A stretch of 64,000 nt of DNA, taken from contig DBNW01000035.1 in the NCBI GenBank assembly GCA_002299425.1, positions 1 to 64,000 of the forward strand, in the 5' to 3' direction. The notes under the pieces were generated by a model. The model had not been told where the DNA came from and ran no database searches. It saw nothing but the letters and a program-made list of their open reading frames with translations. This DNA is from Methylococcaceae bacterium UBA662. Lineage in GTDB: Bacteria > Pseudomonadota > Gammaproteobacteria > Methylococcales > Methylomonadaceae. Positions 18,143-27,881 of this stretch are shown here, in pieces. A program made the position numbers and the translations under genes. The stretch's first letter is position 1. Each line of letters opens with the position of its first letter.

Positions 18143-18778
18143 TTATTCAGTGAATACATCGGCGTTTTTAGGCGGGGTGAATTCAAAAGTTGCCGGGGGT
18201 ATGGGGGTGTTGAGTTGGATGTTGCTGAAATAGATGCGGGTCAACTGGCCAAAATTGTCGCTCAGCTCCATGCCGGAGAGCGAGCCGTTGTCCAAGCCTA
18301 TCAACAAATACTTGAACGTGCTGTTAACATCCTTCGGGACCAGTTTCAGCCATTGCATAGTCCCTTCGTGGCCTTGCCGCTCGATGGTGTAGTTGTATTC
18401 TAACGGAATGTCGCCGCTTAACAGCAGGGCAGGGGTGGAACCTACCGATTCGTCCAGTTTTTTAATCGTCACTTGCTCCAAGTCATGGTCGTAAAACCAG
18501 ACTTTCCCGCCTGTGGAGACGATTTGTTGCTGGAAGGGCTTTTGGTAATCCCAGCGGAATTTCCCCGGGCGCTGCAAATAAAACACACCAAAGCTGGTTT
18601 GCGCCGGATTGCCGGCTTCATCGAGTAAAACTTGTTTGAAATCCGCCGTTAAAGACCGGGTTGACGCTAAAAAAGTCTTCAGTTGCGTCACGGGTTCTTC
18701 GCTGGCCTGGCACGGGACGGCCAGCAGCCAAAGGCAAAGCCAAGGCCAATACAGGGTGTTATTTGGGTTCATACGCAT
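18143..18778 (-). CDS. lolA: Outer-membrane lipoprotein carrier protein LolA
   Basis: A periplasmic chaperone that ferries lipoproteins from LolCDE to LolB. The N-terminal signal segment (WPWLCLWLLAVPCQA) is followed by a mature LolA fold. Recognisable stretches are SLTADFKQVLLDEAG, RPGKFRWDYQKPFQQ and the C-terminal half with IYFSNIQLNTPIPP. I start at the ATG at 18778, just after the upstream mrcB stop. A second ATG lies two codons further in, and an upstream ATG at 18808 would overlap mrcB; none has a clear ribosome binding site. Total length is about 211 residues. Confidence 0.93.
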   Translation of the reverse strand: MRMNPNNTLYWPWLCLWLLAVPCQASEEPVTQLKTFLASTRSLTADFKQVLLDEAGNPAQTSFGVFYLQRPGKFRWDYQKPFQQQIVSTGGKVWFYDHDLEQVTIKKLDESVGSTPALLLSGDIPLEYNYTIERQGHEGTMQWLKLVPKDVNSTFKYLLIGLDNGSLSGMELSDNFGQLTRIYFSNIQLNTPIPPATFEFTPPKNADVFTE

Positions 18779-18785
18779 CCACGGG

Positions 18786-21131
18786 TTACTGTGAGAAAAA
18801 TTCTTCATACCAGGTTTTGCCTTCGGCAGCCGGGGCGTTGCCGCACGCCGAATAGGTGCTCGGTTCTGAGCCAGTTAGGTAAGGGTATTGCCTGGCGTTG
18901 GCGCAGCCTTTTCTTGCCAGCAGGCCGTTGCTTGAGTCAACCCAAGCCAGATGGATGTTATCAGGCGGGTTTAAAAAAACCGGCTGGTTTGAAATAGCCC
19001 GCATCAGTTTGGTCCAAACCGGCAGCGCACCGGTTGCACCGGTCAGGCCTATGGGTTTGTTGTCATCGCGGCCTATCCACACCACGGACAGGTAATCACC
19101 GGTAAAGCCAGCGAACCAGCTGTCTTTGGCATCGTTGGTGGTCCCGGTTTTGCCCGCTAAACCGTAATCTTTTGGAAAGACCGAATAAGCAGACGCGCCA
19201 GTACCCTCGCTCATGACCCCCTGCAACAGGGTGTTGACAATAAAAGCCGCCCCAGGGTCGACCACTTGCCGGACCGTGAACGGGTAGCTTTGCAGGCGCT
19301 CACCATTGGCGGCGACCACCGCCCGAATGGCCTTGATGGGGGTCAAAAAACCGTCACCCGCCAAGGTTTGGTACATCTGCGTGACTTCAAAGGGCGATAA
19401 GGAAATGGCACCTAAAAACAAGGAAGGGTATAGATCCACTTTCCGGCTTACCCCCATATCGGACAAAGTTTTAGCGGTTCTGGCAATACCGATGTCCATG
19501 CCTATTCGCACGGTGGCCAGGTTATAGGACTTAGCCAAAGCCTTATGCAACGGCACCCAGCCGTGTTCTTTGTGATCGTAGTTTTTGGGTGTCCAATTGA
19601 CTCCGTTTTGGCCGGGTACGGTAATGGCGGCATCCAGCACGCGCTGGGTAATGGTGTATTTTTTCGGGTATTGCAGGGCCGTTAAATACACCACCGGTTT
19701 GATTAACGAGCCAATCGGGCGGATGGCATCCAATGCCCGGTTAAATCCTTTGATGGTGTTGTCCCGGCCGCTGATCAAAGCGGCGACTTCACCACTGTCG
19801 CGCCGGGTCACGACCACGGCCGTTTCCAGCCGCTTGGCGGTGGCCGTCTTTTCCAGTTCAAGCAGTTTGTTGCTGACCAGGTCTTCTAGGGTGTCTTGGA
19901 CTTGGGTGTCCAAGGTGGTAAAAATACGCAGCCCCTCGGAACTGAAGTCGTCCTCTTGGTATTCTTCTTTCAAGCGCCGTTTCACTAAATCCAAAAAACC
20001 CGGGTAGCGGTTGGCTTGGCGTTGGGGTTTGGGGATGACATTAAGTGCTTTGGCTTTGGCCTTGGCCGCCAACACTTGGCTAAGGTGGCCTTCGTTGACC
20101 ATTTCATCTAACACCAGGTTCCGGCGCTGCAAGGAGCGCTCTGGATACCTTCTGGGGTCGTATTCCGATGGACCGCGCACCAAAGCTACTAAGGTCGCCT
20201 GCTGTTCCAACGGCAAATCCTTCAAGGGCGTGCCAAAATAAAATTCGCTGGCCAGACCAAAACCGTGCACGGCATTAGGGCCGTTTTGGCCTAAGTAGAT
20301 TTCGTTTAAATACGCTTCCAGAATTTCTTGTTTGGTGTAATGGTACTCTAGGATCACCGCCATCAGTGCCTCCTTGAGTTTTCGGGACAGGCTGCGTTCG
20401 GAGCTTAGGTAAAAGTTTTTCACCAATTGCTGGGTGATGGTACTGCCGCCCTGCACCATGCCGCCGGCTTGTACATTGACCCAGATGGCGCGCGCGATGC
20501 CACGCAGGGATATGCCAAAATGCTGATAAAAATCCCGGTCTTCGGTGGCGAGCAGGCCTTTGATTAAGGTGTCAGGCGCTTCCTCAACTTTGACCAAAAC
20601 CCGGTCTTCTTTGAGGCTGGGGTAAAAGCTGCCGATTTGCACCGGGTCCAGACGCATGATGTCAATGGCCTGGCCTTTGCTCAGGTCAACCATCGTCTCT
20701 ATACCCGACACATTAAAGCTTATTTGCATCATTTGGCTGGCTTGCACTTCATCCCAAAAAGCAAATTCTCGGGTGCGGGTGTTAATTTGGCTACCCGTGA
20801 TGTAGTAGGTGCCTTCCACTGACAGCTTTTTATCTTGCCGGTAGTGCAACAGTTTTAATAGTTCAAGCAATTTGCTTTGGGTAATAGGGCTTCCGGCATA
20901 AAGGTCAACCGGATTAGCATAAACCCTAGCCGGTATCGACCAGCGTTTGCCTTCAAACTGGCTACGGACGTTAAAATCCAAATAGCCTAGATAAAGAAAA
21001 AAAATTCCTAGGCCAGCGGCAAGCACCAACAGCGCAACCCGTAAAAACAAGGTAAAAAAGGGGTTGTTTTTGCGTGCGCTTGGTTTTTTTCTCGCGTAGC
21101 GTGGGCTCGGGCCTTTCGGTGGTCTTGCCAT
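18786..21131 (-). CDS. mrcB: Bifunctional penicillin-binding protein 1B
   Basis: A 781-residue class A PBP that polymerises and crosslinks peptidoglycan. A basic cytoplasmic tail is followed by one transmembrane helix (about 27-53) and a UB2H-like region (about 70-155). The GT51 domain has catalytic Glu 197 in ATEDRDFYQH and the QGGSTITQQL motif. The transpeptidase domain has the active Ser 475 (SLIK), SYN at 535-537 and KTGTT at 661-665. All catalytic residues are present. The start ATG at 21131 is preceded by a GAGG-type ribosome binding site. Confidence 0.95.
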   Translation of the reverse strand: MARPPKGPSPRYARKKPSARKNNPFFTLFLRVALLVLAAGLGIFFLYLGYLDFNVRSQFEGKRWSIPARVYANPVDLYAGSPITQSKLLELLKLLHYRQDKKLSVEGTYYITGSQINTRTREFAFWDEVQASQMMQISFNVSGIETMVDLSKGQAIDIMRLDPVQIGSFYPSLKEDRVLVKVEEAPDTLIKGLLATEDRDFYQHFGISLRGIARAIWVNVQAGGMVQGGSTITQQLVKNFYLSSERSLSRKLKEALMAVILEYHYTKQEILEAYLNEIYLGQNGPNAVHGFGLASEFYFGTPLKDLPLEQQATLVALVRGPSEYDPRRYPERSLQRRNLVLDEMVNEGHLSQVLAAKAKAKALNVIPKPQRQANRYPGFLDLVKRRLKEEYQEDDFSSEGLRIFTTLDTQVQDTLEDLVSNKLLELEKTATAKRLETAVVVTRRDSGEVAALISGRDNTIKGFNRALDAIRPIGSLIKPVVYLTALQYPKKYTITQRVLDAAITVPGQNGVNWTPKNYDHKEHGWVPLHKALAKSYNLATVRIGMDIGIARTAKTLSDMGVSRKVDLYPSLFLGAISLSPFEVTQMYQTLAGDGFLTPIKAIRAVVAANGERLQSYPFTVRQVVDPGAAFIVNTLLQGVMSEGTGASAYSVFPKDYGLAGKTGTTNDAKDSWFAGFTGDYLSVVWIGRDDNKPIGLTGATGALPVWTKLMRAISNQPVFLNPPDNIHLAWVDSSNGLLARKGCANARQYPYLTGSEPSTYSACGNAPAAEGKTWYEEFFSQ

Positions 21132-21280
21132 GGTGTGAGGAGTTAGGGTTCAGGGCACCTGCCATTATACCGAAATACCTAGCTAGGATAGGGGTATGGC
21201 CTGGACTCACTAAGAAAACGCCGAATTAAATGCTTGAGCGTTCAGTAATTGGCGAACGAGTAATACCGGCATGGCCCCGC

Positions 21281-23725
21281 TCAAGCGGTTTTGCAGAACC
21301 GCTCGTCATCTTCCCAGCGGCCTAGCCGGTGCTCGGTTTCCAGCACCCGTTGCGTGGTTTTCAAAACCGTATCGGGGTTTAAGCTCATCGAGTCGATACC
21401 GATTTCGACCAAATACTCGGCCATTTCCGGGTAATCGGACGGGGCTTGACCGCACAGGCCGCAGTGTCGCCCGTTGCGGTGGGCGCCGACCACCGCCAGC
21501 CTTATCATTTCCTTAACGCCCTCGTCGCGTTCGTCAAAGTCCATCGCCAAAATGTCCGAATCCCGGTCCACGCCCAAGGTCAACTGAGTCAAGTCGTTGG
21601 AGCCTATCGAGAAGCCGTCGAAATGTTCCAAGAAGGCGTCGGCCATTATGACGTTGTTGGGGATTTCGCACATGACATAGATTTGCAGGCCGTTGTCCCC
21701 GCGTTTCAGCCCCAGTTGCGCCATGTAATCCAGCACCCGTTTGGCTTCATCCACCCGGCGGCAGAACGGGATCATCAAGATGACGTTGGTCAAGCCCATG
21801 TCGCCCCGTACCCGGCTCATCGCCGCGCATTCCAGCGCGAAGCCTTCGGCGTAGGCCGGATGGCTGTAGCGGGACGCGCCCCGGAAGCCGATCATCGGGT
21901 TGGCTTCGTCAAATTCAAACCAACGCCCGCCCAGCAAAGTGGCGTATTCGTTGCTTTTGAAGTCGGACATTCGGACCACCACCGGTTTTGGGTAAAACGC
22001 GGCGGCAATGGTGGCCACACCCTCGGACAGCCGTTGCACGAAGAAATCGGACGGTTTTTGATAGGTGCGGGTCAGTTGATGCAGCTGTTCGCGTTCGCCG
22101 GTGTCTTGCACTTTTTCCGGATACAGCAAGGCCATCGGGTGCGCCTTGATGGTTTCGGCGATGATGAATTCCATGCGCGCCAAACCCACGCCGTCGTTGG
22201 GCAGGAAGCGGGTCTTGAAGGCCAGTTCCGGGTTGCCGAGGTTGAGCATGATATGGGTCTTTGGCCGCGCCAGTTCGGACAGGTTGGTGCGGTTGATGGT
22301 GAAATCCAAAAAGCCCGGATACACCTTGCCGTGGTCGCCTTCGGCACAGGAAACCGTCACCCGCGCGTTGTCGGCAATGGCTGTAGTGGCTTGGCCACAA
22401 CCGATGACCGCCGGTACGCCCAGCTCACGGGCGATGATGGCGGCATGGCAGGTGCGCCCGCCCCGGTTGGTGACGATGGCGGCGGCCATTTTCATCACCG
22501 GCTCCCAGTCTGGTGTGGTCATGTCGGCGACCAGCACGTCGCCGGGCTTGAATTGGTGCAGTTGGTTGACATGGGTGATGATGCGGGCGGTGCCGGTGGC
22601 GATTTTGCTGCCGACAGCGTGGCCGGTGATCAGTGGTGCGACCGATGTGGTCAATGCGTAGTGTTCCAATACCAGCGCATTGCGTTGCGAGACCACGGTT
22701 TCAGGACGGGCTTGAACAATGTAAAGCTGGCCATCAAGGCCGTCCTTGGCCCATTCCATGTCCATAGGGCGGGTTTTCCCGGCTTTCTGGCTGTAGTGGT
22801 TTTCTATTTTTATGGCGTAATCGGCCAAGGTCAGTACGTCGTCATCGGTTAAGCAGAAGCGTTCGCGCTCGGCGTCAGAGGTGGCGATGTTGCGGGTCGG
22901 CTCGCGGGTGCGGCCTTCGCTGTAGATCATTTTGATTTGTTTTGCCCCCAAGCTGCGCCGCAGCACCGCCCGGTGGCCCTGGTTGAAGGTGGGTTTATGC
23001 ACATAGAACTCATCCGGGTCGACTGCCCCTTGCACGACGTTTTCGCCCAAACCATAAGCACCGGTAATGAACACTACATCGTTGAAGCCGGATTCGGTGT
23101 CCAGGGAAAACATCACGCCGCTGGCACTGAGGTCGGAGCGCACCATTTTCATGATGCCGATGGAAAGGGCCACCTTGAAATGATCAAAGCCTTGGTCAAC
23201 GCGGTAATGGATGGCGCGGTCGGTGAACAAACTGGCGAAGCAGCGTTTGCAGGCGTCGAGCAAGGCTTGCTTGCCACGGATGTTCAGGTAGGTGTCCTGT
23301 TGCCCGGCAAAGCTGGCGGTGGGCAGGTCTTCGGCGGTGGCGGAACTGCGGACGGCAACGCTTAAATCCTCGCCGTAGTGTTGTTGCAAAGTGGCATAGG
23401 CGGCCAGGATTTGTTCAATTAAAGGTTCGGGTAATGGGGCGGCGAGTACCGCTTCCCGTGCTGTGCGGGCGCGTTTGGCCAAATCGGCGACATTGTCAGG
23501 TTCAAGACCATCTAACGCTTGATGCAGCTTGTCCCAAGCACCGGCTTGGTCGAGCAGGTAACGGTAAGCCTCAGCAGTAATGGCGAAGCCATTGGGGATG
23601 TTAATGCCTTGCGGGGTCAGTTCCCGGTACATCTCGCCTAGGGAGGCGTTTTTGCCGCCCACCAGGGGTACGTCGTTTAGGGTCAGTTCAGAAAACCAGC
23701 GGATGAAGCGGGTGGGGGCGGTCAT
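21281..23725 (-). CDS. ppsA: Phosphoenolpyruvate synthase
   Basis: An 814-residue enzyme converting pyruvate and ATP to phosphoenolpyruvate, AMP and phosphate, the entry to gluconeogenesis from C3 compounds. The N-terminal ATP-grasp-type domain (about 1-345) is followed by the mobile domain with phosphorylated His 427 in GGRTCHAAI, and a TIM-barrel PEP-binding domain ending in the CGLCGQAPSD motif near the C-terminus. A good AAGGA ribosome binding site lies seven bases before the ATG. No PEP synthase regulatory protein gene is adjacent. It is transcribed alone. Confidence 0.96.
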   Translation of the reverse strand: MTAPTRFIRWFSELTLNDVPLVGGKNASLGEMYRELTPQGINIPNGFAITAEAYRYLLDQAGAWDKLHQALDGLEPDNVADLAKRARTAREAVLAAPLPEPLIEQILAAYATLQQHYGEDLSVAVRSSATAEDLPTASFAGQQDTYLNIRGKQALLDACKRCFASLFTDRAIHYRVDQGFDHFKVALSIGIMKMVRSDLSASGVMFSLDTESGFNDVVFITGAYGLGENVVQGAVDPDEFYVHKPTFNQGHRAVLRRSLGAKQIKMIYSEGRTREPTRNIATSDAERERFCLTDDDVLTLADYAIKIENHYSQKAGKTRPMDMEWAKDGLDGQLYIVQARPETVVSQRNALVLEHYALTTSVAPLITGHAVGSKIATGTARIITHVNQLHQFKPGDVLVADMTTPDWEPVMKMAAAIVTNRGGRTCHAAIIARELGVPAVIGCGQATTAIADNARVTVSCAEGDHGKVYPGFLDFTINRTNLSELARPKTHIMLNLGNPELAFKTRFLPNDGVGLARMEFIIAETIKAHPMALLYPEKVQDTGEREQLHQLTRTYQKPSDFFVQRLSEGVATIAAAFYPKPVVVRMSDFKSNEYATLLGGRWFEFDEANPMIGFRGASRYSHPAYAEGFALECAAMSRVRGDMGLTNVILMIPFCRRVDEAKRVLDYMAQLGLKRGDNGLQIYVMCEIPNNVIMADAFLEHFDGFSIGSNDLTQLTLGVDRDSDILAMDFDERDEGVKEMIRLAVVGAHRNGRHCGLCGQAPSDYPEMAEYLVEIGIDSMSLNPDTVLKTTQRVLETEHRLGRWEDDERFCKTA

Positions 23726-23995
23726 GTTGGATTCCTTGGGGTGGGTGGAGCCAAGCCGGTTGTTTTAAGGCGTATGGCCTGTGTTGCAGGAAACGCTCTG
23801 CGTTGGGCATAGGCAATGGGAGTTAGTTTAAATACAAGCAGATTTTATCTGAAATGGTTAACAGTTTGTCAATGAATAAATAATTAATCAAGGCCAAGGC
23901 ATTTACAATGCTATGGCCCCGTCGGCTGTTTCGGTGCTGTGACCAAGCGGGGTAGATAACGACCCATGTGCAGGTGATGACTAGCGAGGTGGTTT

Positions 23996-25960
23996 ATGAA
24001 AATCTATAAAATTATTAAACGGGTGGCTTATGGTTTTGTGGTGCTGGGTTTGCTGGCGGCAAGCCCTGTCAGTGTAGCCGACCAACCGGCAGCCGTTTCT
24101 TGGAAAATTGTGGATTGGGCAGGTGACGAAAAAGCTCAGGCTGGGGGTACGCCAGACGGGGATGTCCAGTTGTTTGTGCAATTTGATCTTTGGGATCAAA
24201 AACAAGAAAACGCATTGCTGGTGTTGTTCCACTGCGGAGAAGATCCGCAAGTACAAGGCCGACCCATGCTCAATTTTGAACGTTACATGGAAGCCTACCA
24301 GGCCGGCAAAAACATATCCCCGGAGTATAACGAGAAATGGCGTCAACCCTCGGCTAGGTGGCGTTTGTGTCCTACTTCAGACGCGCTGTTGCTTGCTAAC
24401 AGGGCTACTCATGCCAATATCGTCAAATTTCAAGTCGATTTTCTGCGCCTTGTCAACGAGGGCATGAGTCCGCGCATTGATATGGCTGTCTACGCCGTAG
24501 CGCAGAGCGATTTGGCACTGTGGCCGACTGCGGAGGCACTGGCCCGGCAATACCGGAACAGAGTCCCGGACGCCGTAGTGCCTTTTTATGCTCATTTCCG
24601 TTTGAACGGCGGGGTTTGGCGTAGGGGTTCTTATGCGGAGATTTACGGTAGCCCTGGCCGAAGTACCCTTAGTCGAGGGCCTAAAACCGCTGATTTTCAA
24701 AGAGTTGCCGAGTCAATGCCGATTAACATAGAAGGTTTTCGGTGGCAACGGGAGATTCCAGATGACACCCGCTTTGACAAATTGGAAAGCGTTAATGTGG
24801 CCATGAAAGAGGCCATTGCACACGGTTCTGCCGAAAAAGGGGAGCTGATTTGTTATCCTGAGCAGCCGCTAAAAAGGTTTTTTAGCGATACGCCTCAAGC
24901 GTTGGCGAGTGGTTACAGCCATGCCATTCGTGGCCGTTTTTCTACCAAATGGTCAACCGACCACAGTTTACACCCCGGTTTTGGGTTTTTGGTTGAGGTC
25001 TACCGAAACGGTACGGCCACCAAGCTGGGCGATTCCTGGGTACAATGGGACGGCACTTGGACGGTTAACATTCCTCATTCTGCAGGCTTGTTGACCGGTC
25101 AGCAGATTGCGGTCTATTACCGTTCCTACAACAGCTATTACGCCCCGCAAAATCAGGCCAACAACCGCTACTGGTGGCAGGATCCGGTTTGGACTGTCAG
25201 CAGTACCACCCATAATGTCGGCCACCGTTTTGCCGATACCGACGGCGGCACTTACAACGGCGTCGGCGAACTGGTCGATGCGGCCATGACCCTGTGGTCT
25301 AGGTTGTACTGGGACGGCAGCATCAATCCGGTGGGTGCGGCGTCTATTCGTTTTTTCTTTCCCAACACCTGGGACAACTGCGGCGGTGCCAGCCCTTGGA
25401 GTTGTGCCTCGGGTAATGACCTGTGGCTGATTGCCGCCCACGGGGTGCAAGCCAACGTGGTCGCCCACGAGATGGCGCATGTCCTGAACAACAAGTTCTG
25501 GAGCAACAAACGGCCGGCCGGTTCGGGGGGCTCGCATACCTTGAACGGCTGTTATCCGACCCGTTTAGGCATGGCCATGCGTGAGGGTTTTGCCAATTTC
25601 ATCGCCGGATGGGTGGGTTACTCTAACCGTAATGTTGCCGAAGGCGGGTTTAATTCAGGCCGCTGGGCACTGGGTTATGACCTCGAATCCCGCAACAGCC
25701 CGCCCAGTTGCACCAACGGCTGGGAGAATGAAGTGTGGGTGGCGCGTACCTTCTGGGATTTGCACGACAGCCGTGCCGATGGCGACGATATTTTGTGGTT
25801 TAACCATAAAGGTGCCGTCCCTGCCTTGTATTTGGGCAATGTGATTGCCAACAACGGCGATGCCCGCGACATGCGTTTTTATGAAACCATTTACCGCAAT
25901 GCCGCCTCATCCGGCCACCAAGGCTTTATCACCGACATCTTCGAGCAAAACCGGCATTAA
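23996..25960 (+). CDS. Secreted HExxH metallopeptidase-like protein, function unknown
   Basis: A 654-residue protein I cannot assign to a named family. An N-terminal signal peptide (basic KIYKIIKR, hydrophobic core, cleavage likely near VSVA-DQ) marks it for export. The central part (about residues 300-400) looks like a beta-sandwich of the kind found before secreted peptidase domains. The C-terminal part carries HEMAH at 491-495 and, 35 residues later, Glu 530 in a REGFANF context. That arrangement fits a gluzincin zinc site (two His plus a downstream Glu). Several Cys are present, for example in DNCGG and WSCAS. It is followed by a clear terminator. Peptidase activity is inference from the motif. 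Confidence 0.7.
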   Translation: MKIYKIIKRVAYGFVVLGLLAASPVSVADQPAAVSWKIVDWAGDEKAQAGGTPDGDVQLFVQFDLWDQKQENALLVLFHCGEDPQVQGRPMLNFERYMEAYQAGKNISPEYNEKWRQPSARWRLCPTSDALLLANRATHANIVKFQVDFLRLVNEGMSPRIDMAVYAVAQSDLALWPTAEALARQYRNRVPDAVVPFYAHFRLNGGVWRRGSYAEIYGSPGRSTLSRGPKTADFQRVAESMPINIEGFRWQREIPDDTRFDKLESVNVAMKEAIAHGSAEKGELICYPEQPLKRFFSDTPQALASGYSHAIRGRFSTKWSTDHSLHPGFGFLVEVYRNGTATKLGDSWVQWDGTWTVNIPHSAGLLTGQQIAVYYRSYNSYYAPQNQANNRYWWQDPVWTVSSTTHNVGHRFADTDGGTYNGVGELVDAAMTLWSRLYWDGSINPVGAASIRFFFPNTWDNCGGASPWSCASGNDLWLIAAHGVQANVVAHEMAHVLNNKFWSNKRPAGSGGSHTLNGCYPTRLGMAMREGFANFIAGWVGYSNRNVAEGGFNSGRWALGYDLESRNSPPSCTNGWENEVWVARTFWDLHDSRADGDDILWFNHKGAVPALYLGNVIANNGDARDMRFYETIYRNAASSGHQGFITDIFEQNRH

Positions 25961-25984
25961 TCAAGCCGGCATCATGCACTGGCC

Positions 25985-26022
25985 ACAAAAGGCTCAATCC
26001 GTTAGGATTGGGCCTTTTGTTT
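25985..26022 (+). terminator. Rho-independent terminator after the metallopeptidase-like gene
   Basis: ACAAAAGGCTCAATCC, then GTTA, then GGATTGGGCCTTTTGT form a 16-base-pair stem with one mismatch, ending in a T-rich stretch. It lies 25 bases after the stop codon. The A-rich 5' arm means it could work in both directions. Confidence 0.85.
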
Positions 26023-26081
26023 GGCTGAGTAATGACGCTACCCGGCCGACTGGATCAAATTACCGTTGATGATGGGTTGTG

Positions 26082-27089
26082 ATGCCAATAAAACGCTTTG
26101 TGTTGGGTGTGTTGTTCGGGTTGTTAGGCGGCCACGCCGTGGCTACACCAAACACCGTTGTTCGCTCGTATGTGTTCCGTTCTGGGCATGTTTCCTACCA
26201 GGAAATAGCGGGTGCCTTAGTGCCGATCGAAGTTGATTTGCCAGCCGGTTGCTTCTTAATGGGCAGTCCCGAAATTGAGCCGGGTAGGGCTGACAATGAA
26301 ATTCAGCACCGGGTCTGTTTAAATAGCTTGAAGATGAGCAAGTACGAGATAACGGTGGCAGAGTTTAAAAAATTTGTCGAGGCGACCGGCTACATCACGG
26401 ATGCCGAACGCAATCAAGGACAACCCGGTTGCTGGAGTTACCAGCACGCGGCTGAGTCGGGCGAGTACCGGTGGGATTGGTGGCCTAAGGCTAACTGGAT
26501 AAAACCCTTAGGGACGGTTCCGGTAAACAGCACGCACCCGGTTAGTTGTGTCAGTTTCCAAGACGTGATGGCCTATGTGAAGTGGTTGAACCAGCAAACC
26601 GGACGCAGTTACCGTTTGCCTACGGAAGCAGAATGGGAATATGCCGCCCGAGCAGGCCGCAGTACCGCCCGGTTTTGGGGCAACAACCCGTTAATTGCCT
26701 GCGCTTATGCCAATGTAGCCGACGACAGTCCGTCGGCGTTTGGCCATTGGCCGGTGCGCCACCGTTGCCAAGACGGCAATTTTTTCGCCGCTGAAGTGGG
26801 CACCTACCGTGCCAATGCGTTTGCTTTGCATGACATGATTGGCAATGTTTGGGAATGGACTTGTTCTAGCTACGAGGAAAATTACGGTGGTAAGGAACTC
26901 GTTTGTATTCAAGACACCGTTAAATTTGATACGCTGATTGCCCTCCGTGGTGGCGGCTGGAACGCCGATACGGCGCGGGTAAGGGCCGCGCACCGAAACT
27001 GGGGAGCTAGCTGGTCGCGGCAGGCGAACCTTGGGTTTCGCCTAGTACGCGAGAACTCCCGCTTAAGGCAGGGCGGTATTGCCGAATAA
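26082..27089 (+). CDS. Exported formylglycine-generating-enzyme (SUMF1/DUF323) fold protein
   Basis: A 335-residue protein with a probable N-terminal signal peptide (core VLGVLFGLLGGHAVA) and a full FGE-sulfatase domain. The usual landmarks are there: FLMGSPE, MSKYEITVAEFKKF, YRLPTEAEWEYAARAG, GNVWEWTC and a C-terminal LRGGGW...GFRLVR. True formylglycine-generating enzymes use a Cys pair near the C-terminus to oxidise a sulfatase Cys. I do not see that pair in the expected place and no sulfatase gene lies nearby. It is more safely called an FGE-fold protein of unknown role. It follows the metallopeptidase-like gene but is separated from it by a terminator. Confidence 0.82.
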   Translation: MPIKRFVLGVLFGLLGGHAVATPNTVVRSYVFRSGHVSYQEIAGALVPIEVDLPAGCFLMGSPEIEPGRADNEIQHRVCLNSLKMSKYEITVAEFKKFVEATGYITDAERNQGQPGCWSYQHAAESGEYRWDWWPKANWIKPLGTVPVNSTHPVSCVSFQDVMAYVKWLNQQTGRSYRLPTEAEWEYAARAGRSTARFWGNNPLIACAYANVADDSPSAFGHWPVRHRCQDGNFFAAEVGTYRANAFALHDMIGNVWEWTCSSYEENYGGKELVCIQDTVKFDTLIALRGGGWNADTARVRAAHRNWGASWSRQANLGFRLVRENSRLRQGGIAE

Positions 27090-27094
27090 CGGCC

Positions 27095-27733
27095 TTACAG
27101 GTTCCGGTCGATTATTTCAGACGCTTCCGGCTCTTTGTTGGTTTCTTTGCCGGGTTCATCGGTGGTCGCTTCTGACGTTTTGGCAGATCCGACATCTCGA
27201 GGTTGGGTCAACAACTTAGCATCCGGTCCCATGGGCACAGAAAAGTCGGTTGAAGAGATAATGGTTTTTGTCACTAAATCGATCATGCGCACAGAAATGT
27301 AGGTATTTTTTCTGCCGGGTGCATAAACACCGCCTACCAATACGCTGGCTTTGCGGCGGACTAGCTGTTTTTGGGTTTCGTCAGAAAGTGCCAAGCCCCC
27401 GTTTTCCTGCATCGAAAATAAGTCAATAGGCAGTTCCATGCCGATAATTTGATGGCCGCTTTCATGGAAGGCGGAGGCAATCTGTTCGGAAATAATTCGG
27501 CCAAAAGCCGAAGTTTTATTCAGGTTGTCAACATTGAGCAAAGTACTGACGACGATAAGCGAGTGTTTGGGTAATTTTCGGGTTAGGCGGTTCTGGAGGT
27601 CTGCAACGGCATCGTAGCTAACTTCTACGAGGTCGGCATCTCGCACCATGCCGTGGTAACGGCTGCTGCAACCACCTAGCATCAGGATTAAAAGCAGAAT
27701 GAAAAACACGCGGGCTTTATTGGACATTGCCAT
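27095..27733 (-). CDS. FlgO-family outer-membrane lipoprotein
   Basis: A 212-residue predicted lipoprotein: a short basic start, a hydrophobic core and the lipobox LGGC about 20 residues in. The mature part matches the FlgO family, with early SYDAVADLQNRL, VVSTLLNVDNL and SAFGRIISEQIASAF. FlgO is an outer-membrane protein needed for flagellar stability in Vibrio, but no flagellar genes lie nearby, so the role here is open. I use the ATG at 27733 with AGGA just upstream; an ATG two codons on is also possible. It ends five bases from the convergent FGE-fold gene. Confidence 0.78.
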   Translation of the reverse strand: MAMSNKARVFFILLLILMLGGCSSRYHGMVRDADLVEVSYDAVADLQNRLTRKLPKHSLIVVSTLLNVDNLNKTSAFGRIISEQIASAFHESGHQIIGMELPIDLFSMQENGGLALSDETQKQLVRRKASVLVGGVYAPGRKNTYISVRMIDLVTKTIISSTDFSVPMGPDAKLLTQPRDVGSAKTSEATTDEPGKETNKEPEASEIIDRNL

Positions 27734-27881
27734 GATTCCTGTAAGTGGGTTATGGGTATTAAGCAGGGGCAAATTTTTTTGCTGGCCAATCAAAATGGTA
27801 GGAATACTAGCTTATCGACTTGGGCAAGACAAGCCAGTTCGTATCCTTATGGGTGTGGCATAAACCTTAAATTTTTTAAGC

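Noticed and set aside
21446..22852. Long open frame (468 codons) on the plus strand
   Set aside because: It is entirely antisense to ppsA, whose motifs are intact. The translation is rich in His, Gly, Val and Gln with no recognisable domain, as expected for an antisense frame of a high-GC gene.
26082..27089. Calling this gene a true sulfatase-activating formylglycine-generating enzyme
   Set aside because: The active-site Cys pair is not seen at the expected C-terminal position and no sulfatase gene is near, so only the fold is claimed.
27095..27733. Calling this gene flgO with a flagellar role
   Set aside because: Only family similarity supports it; there are no flagellar genes in the window.
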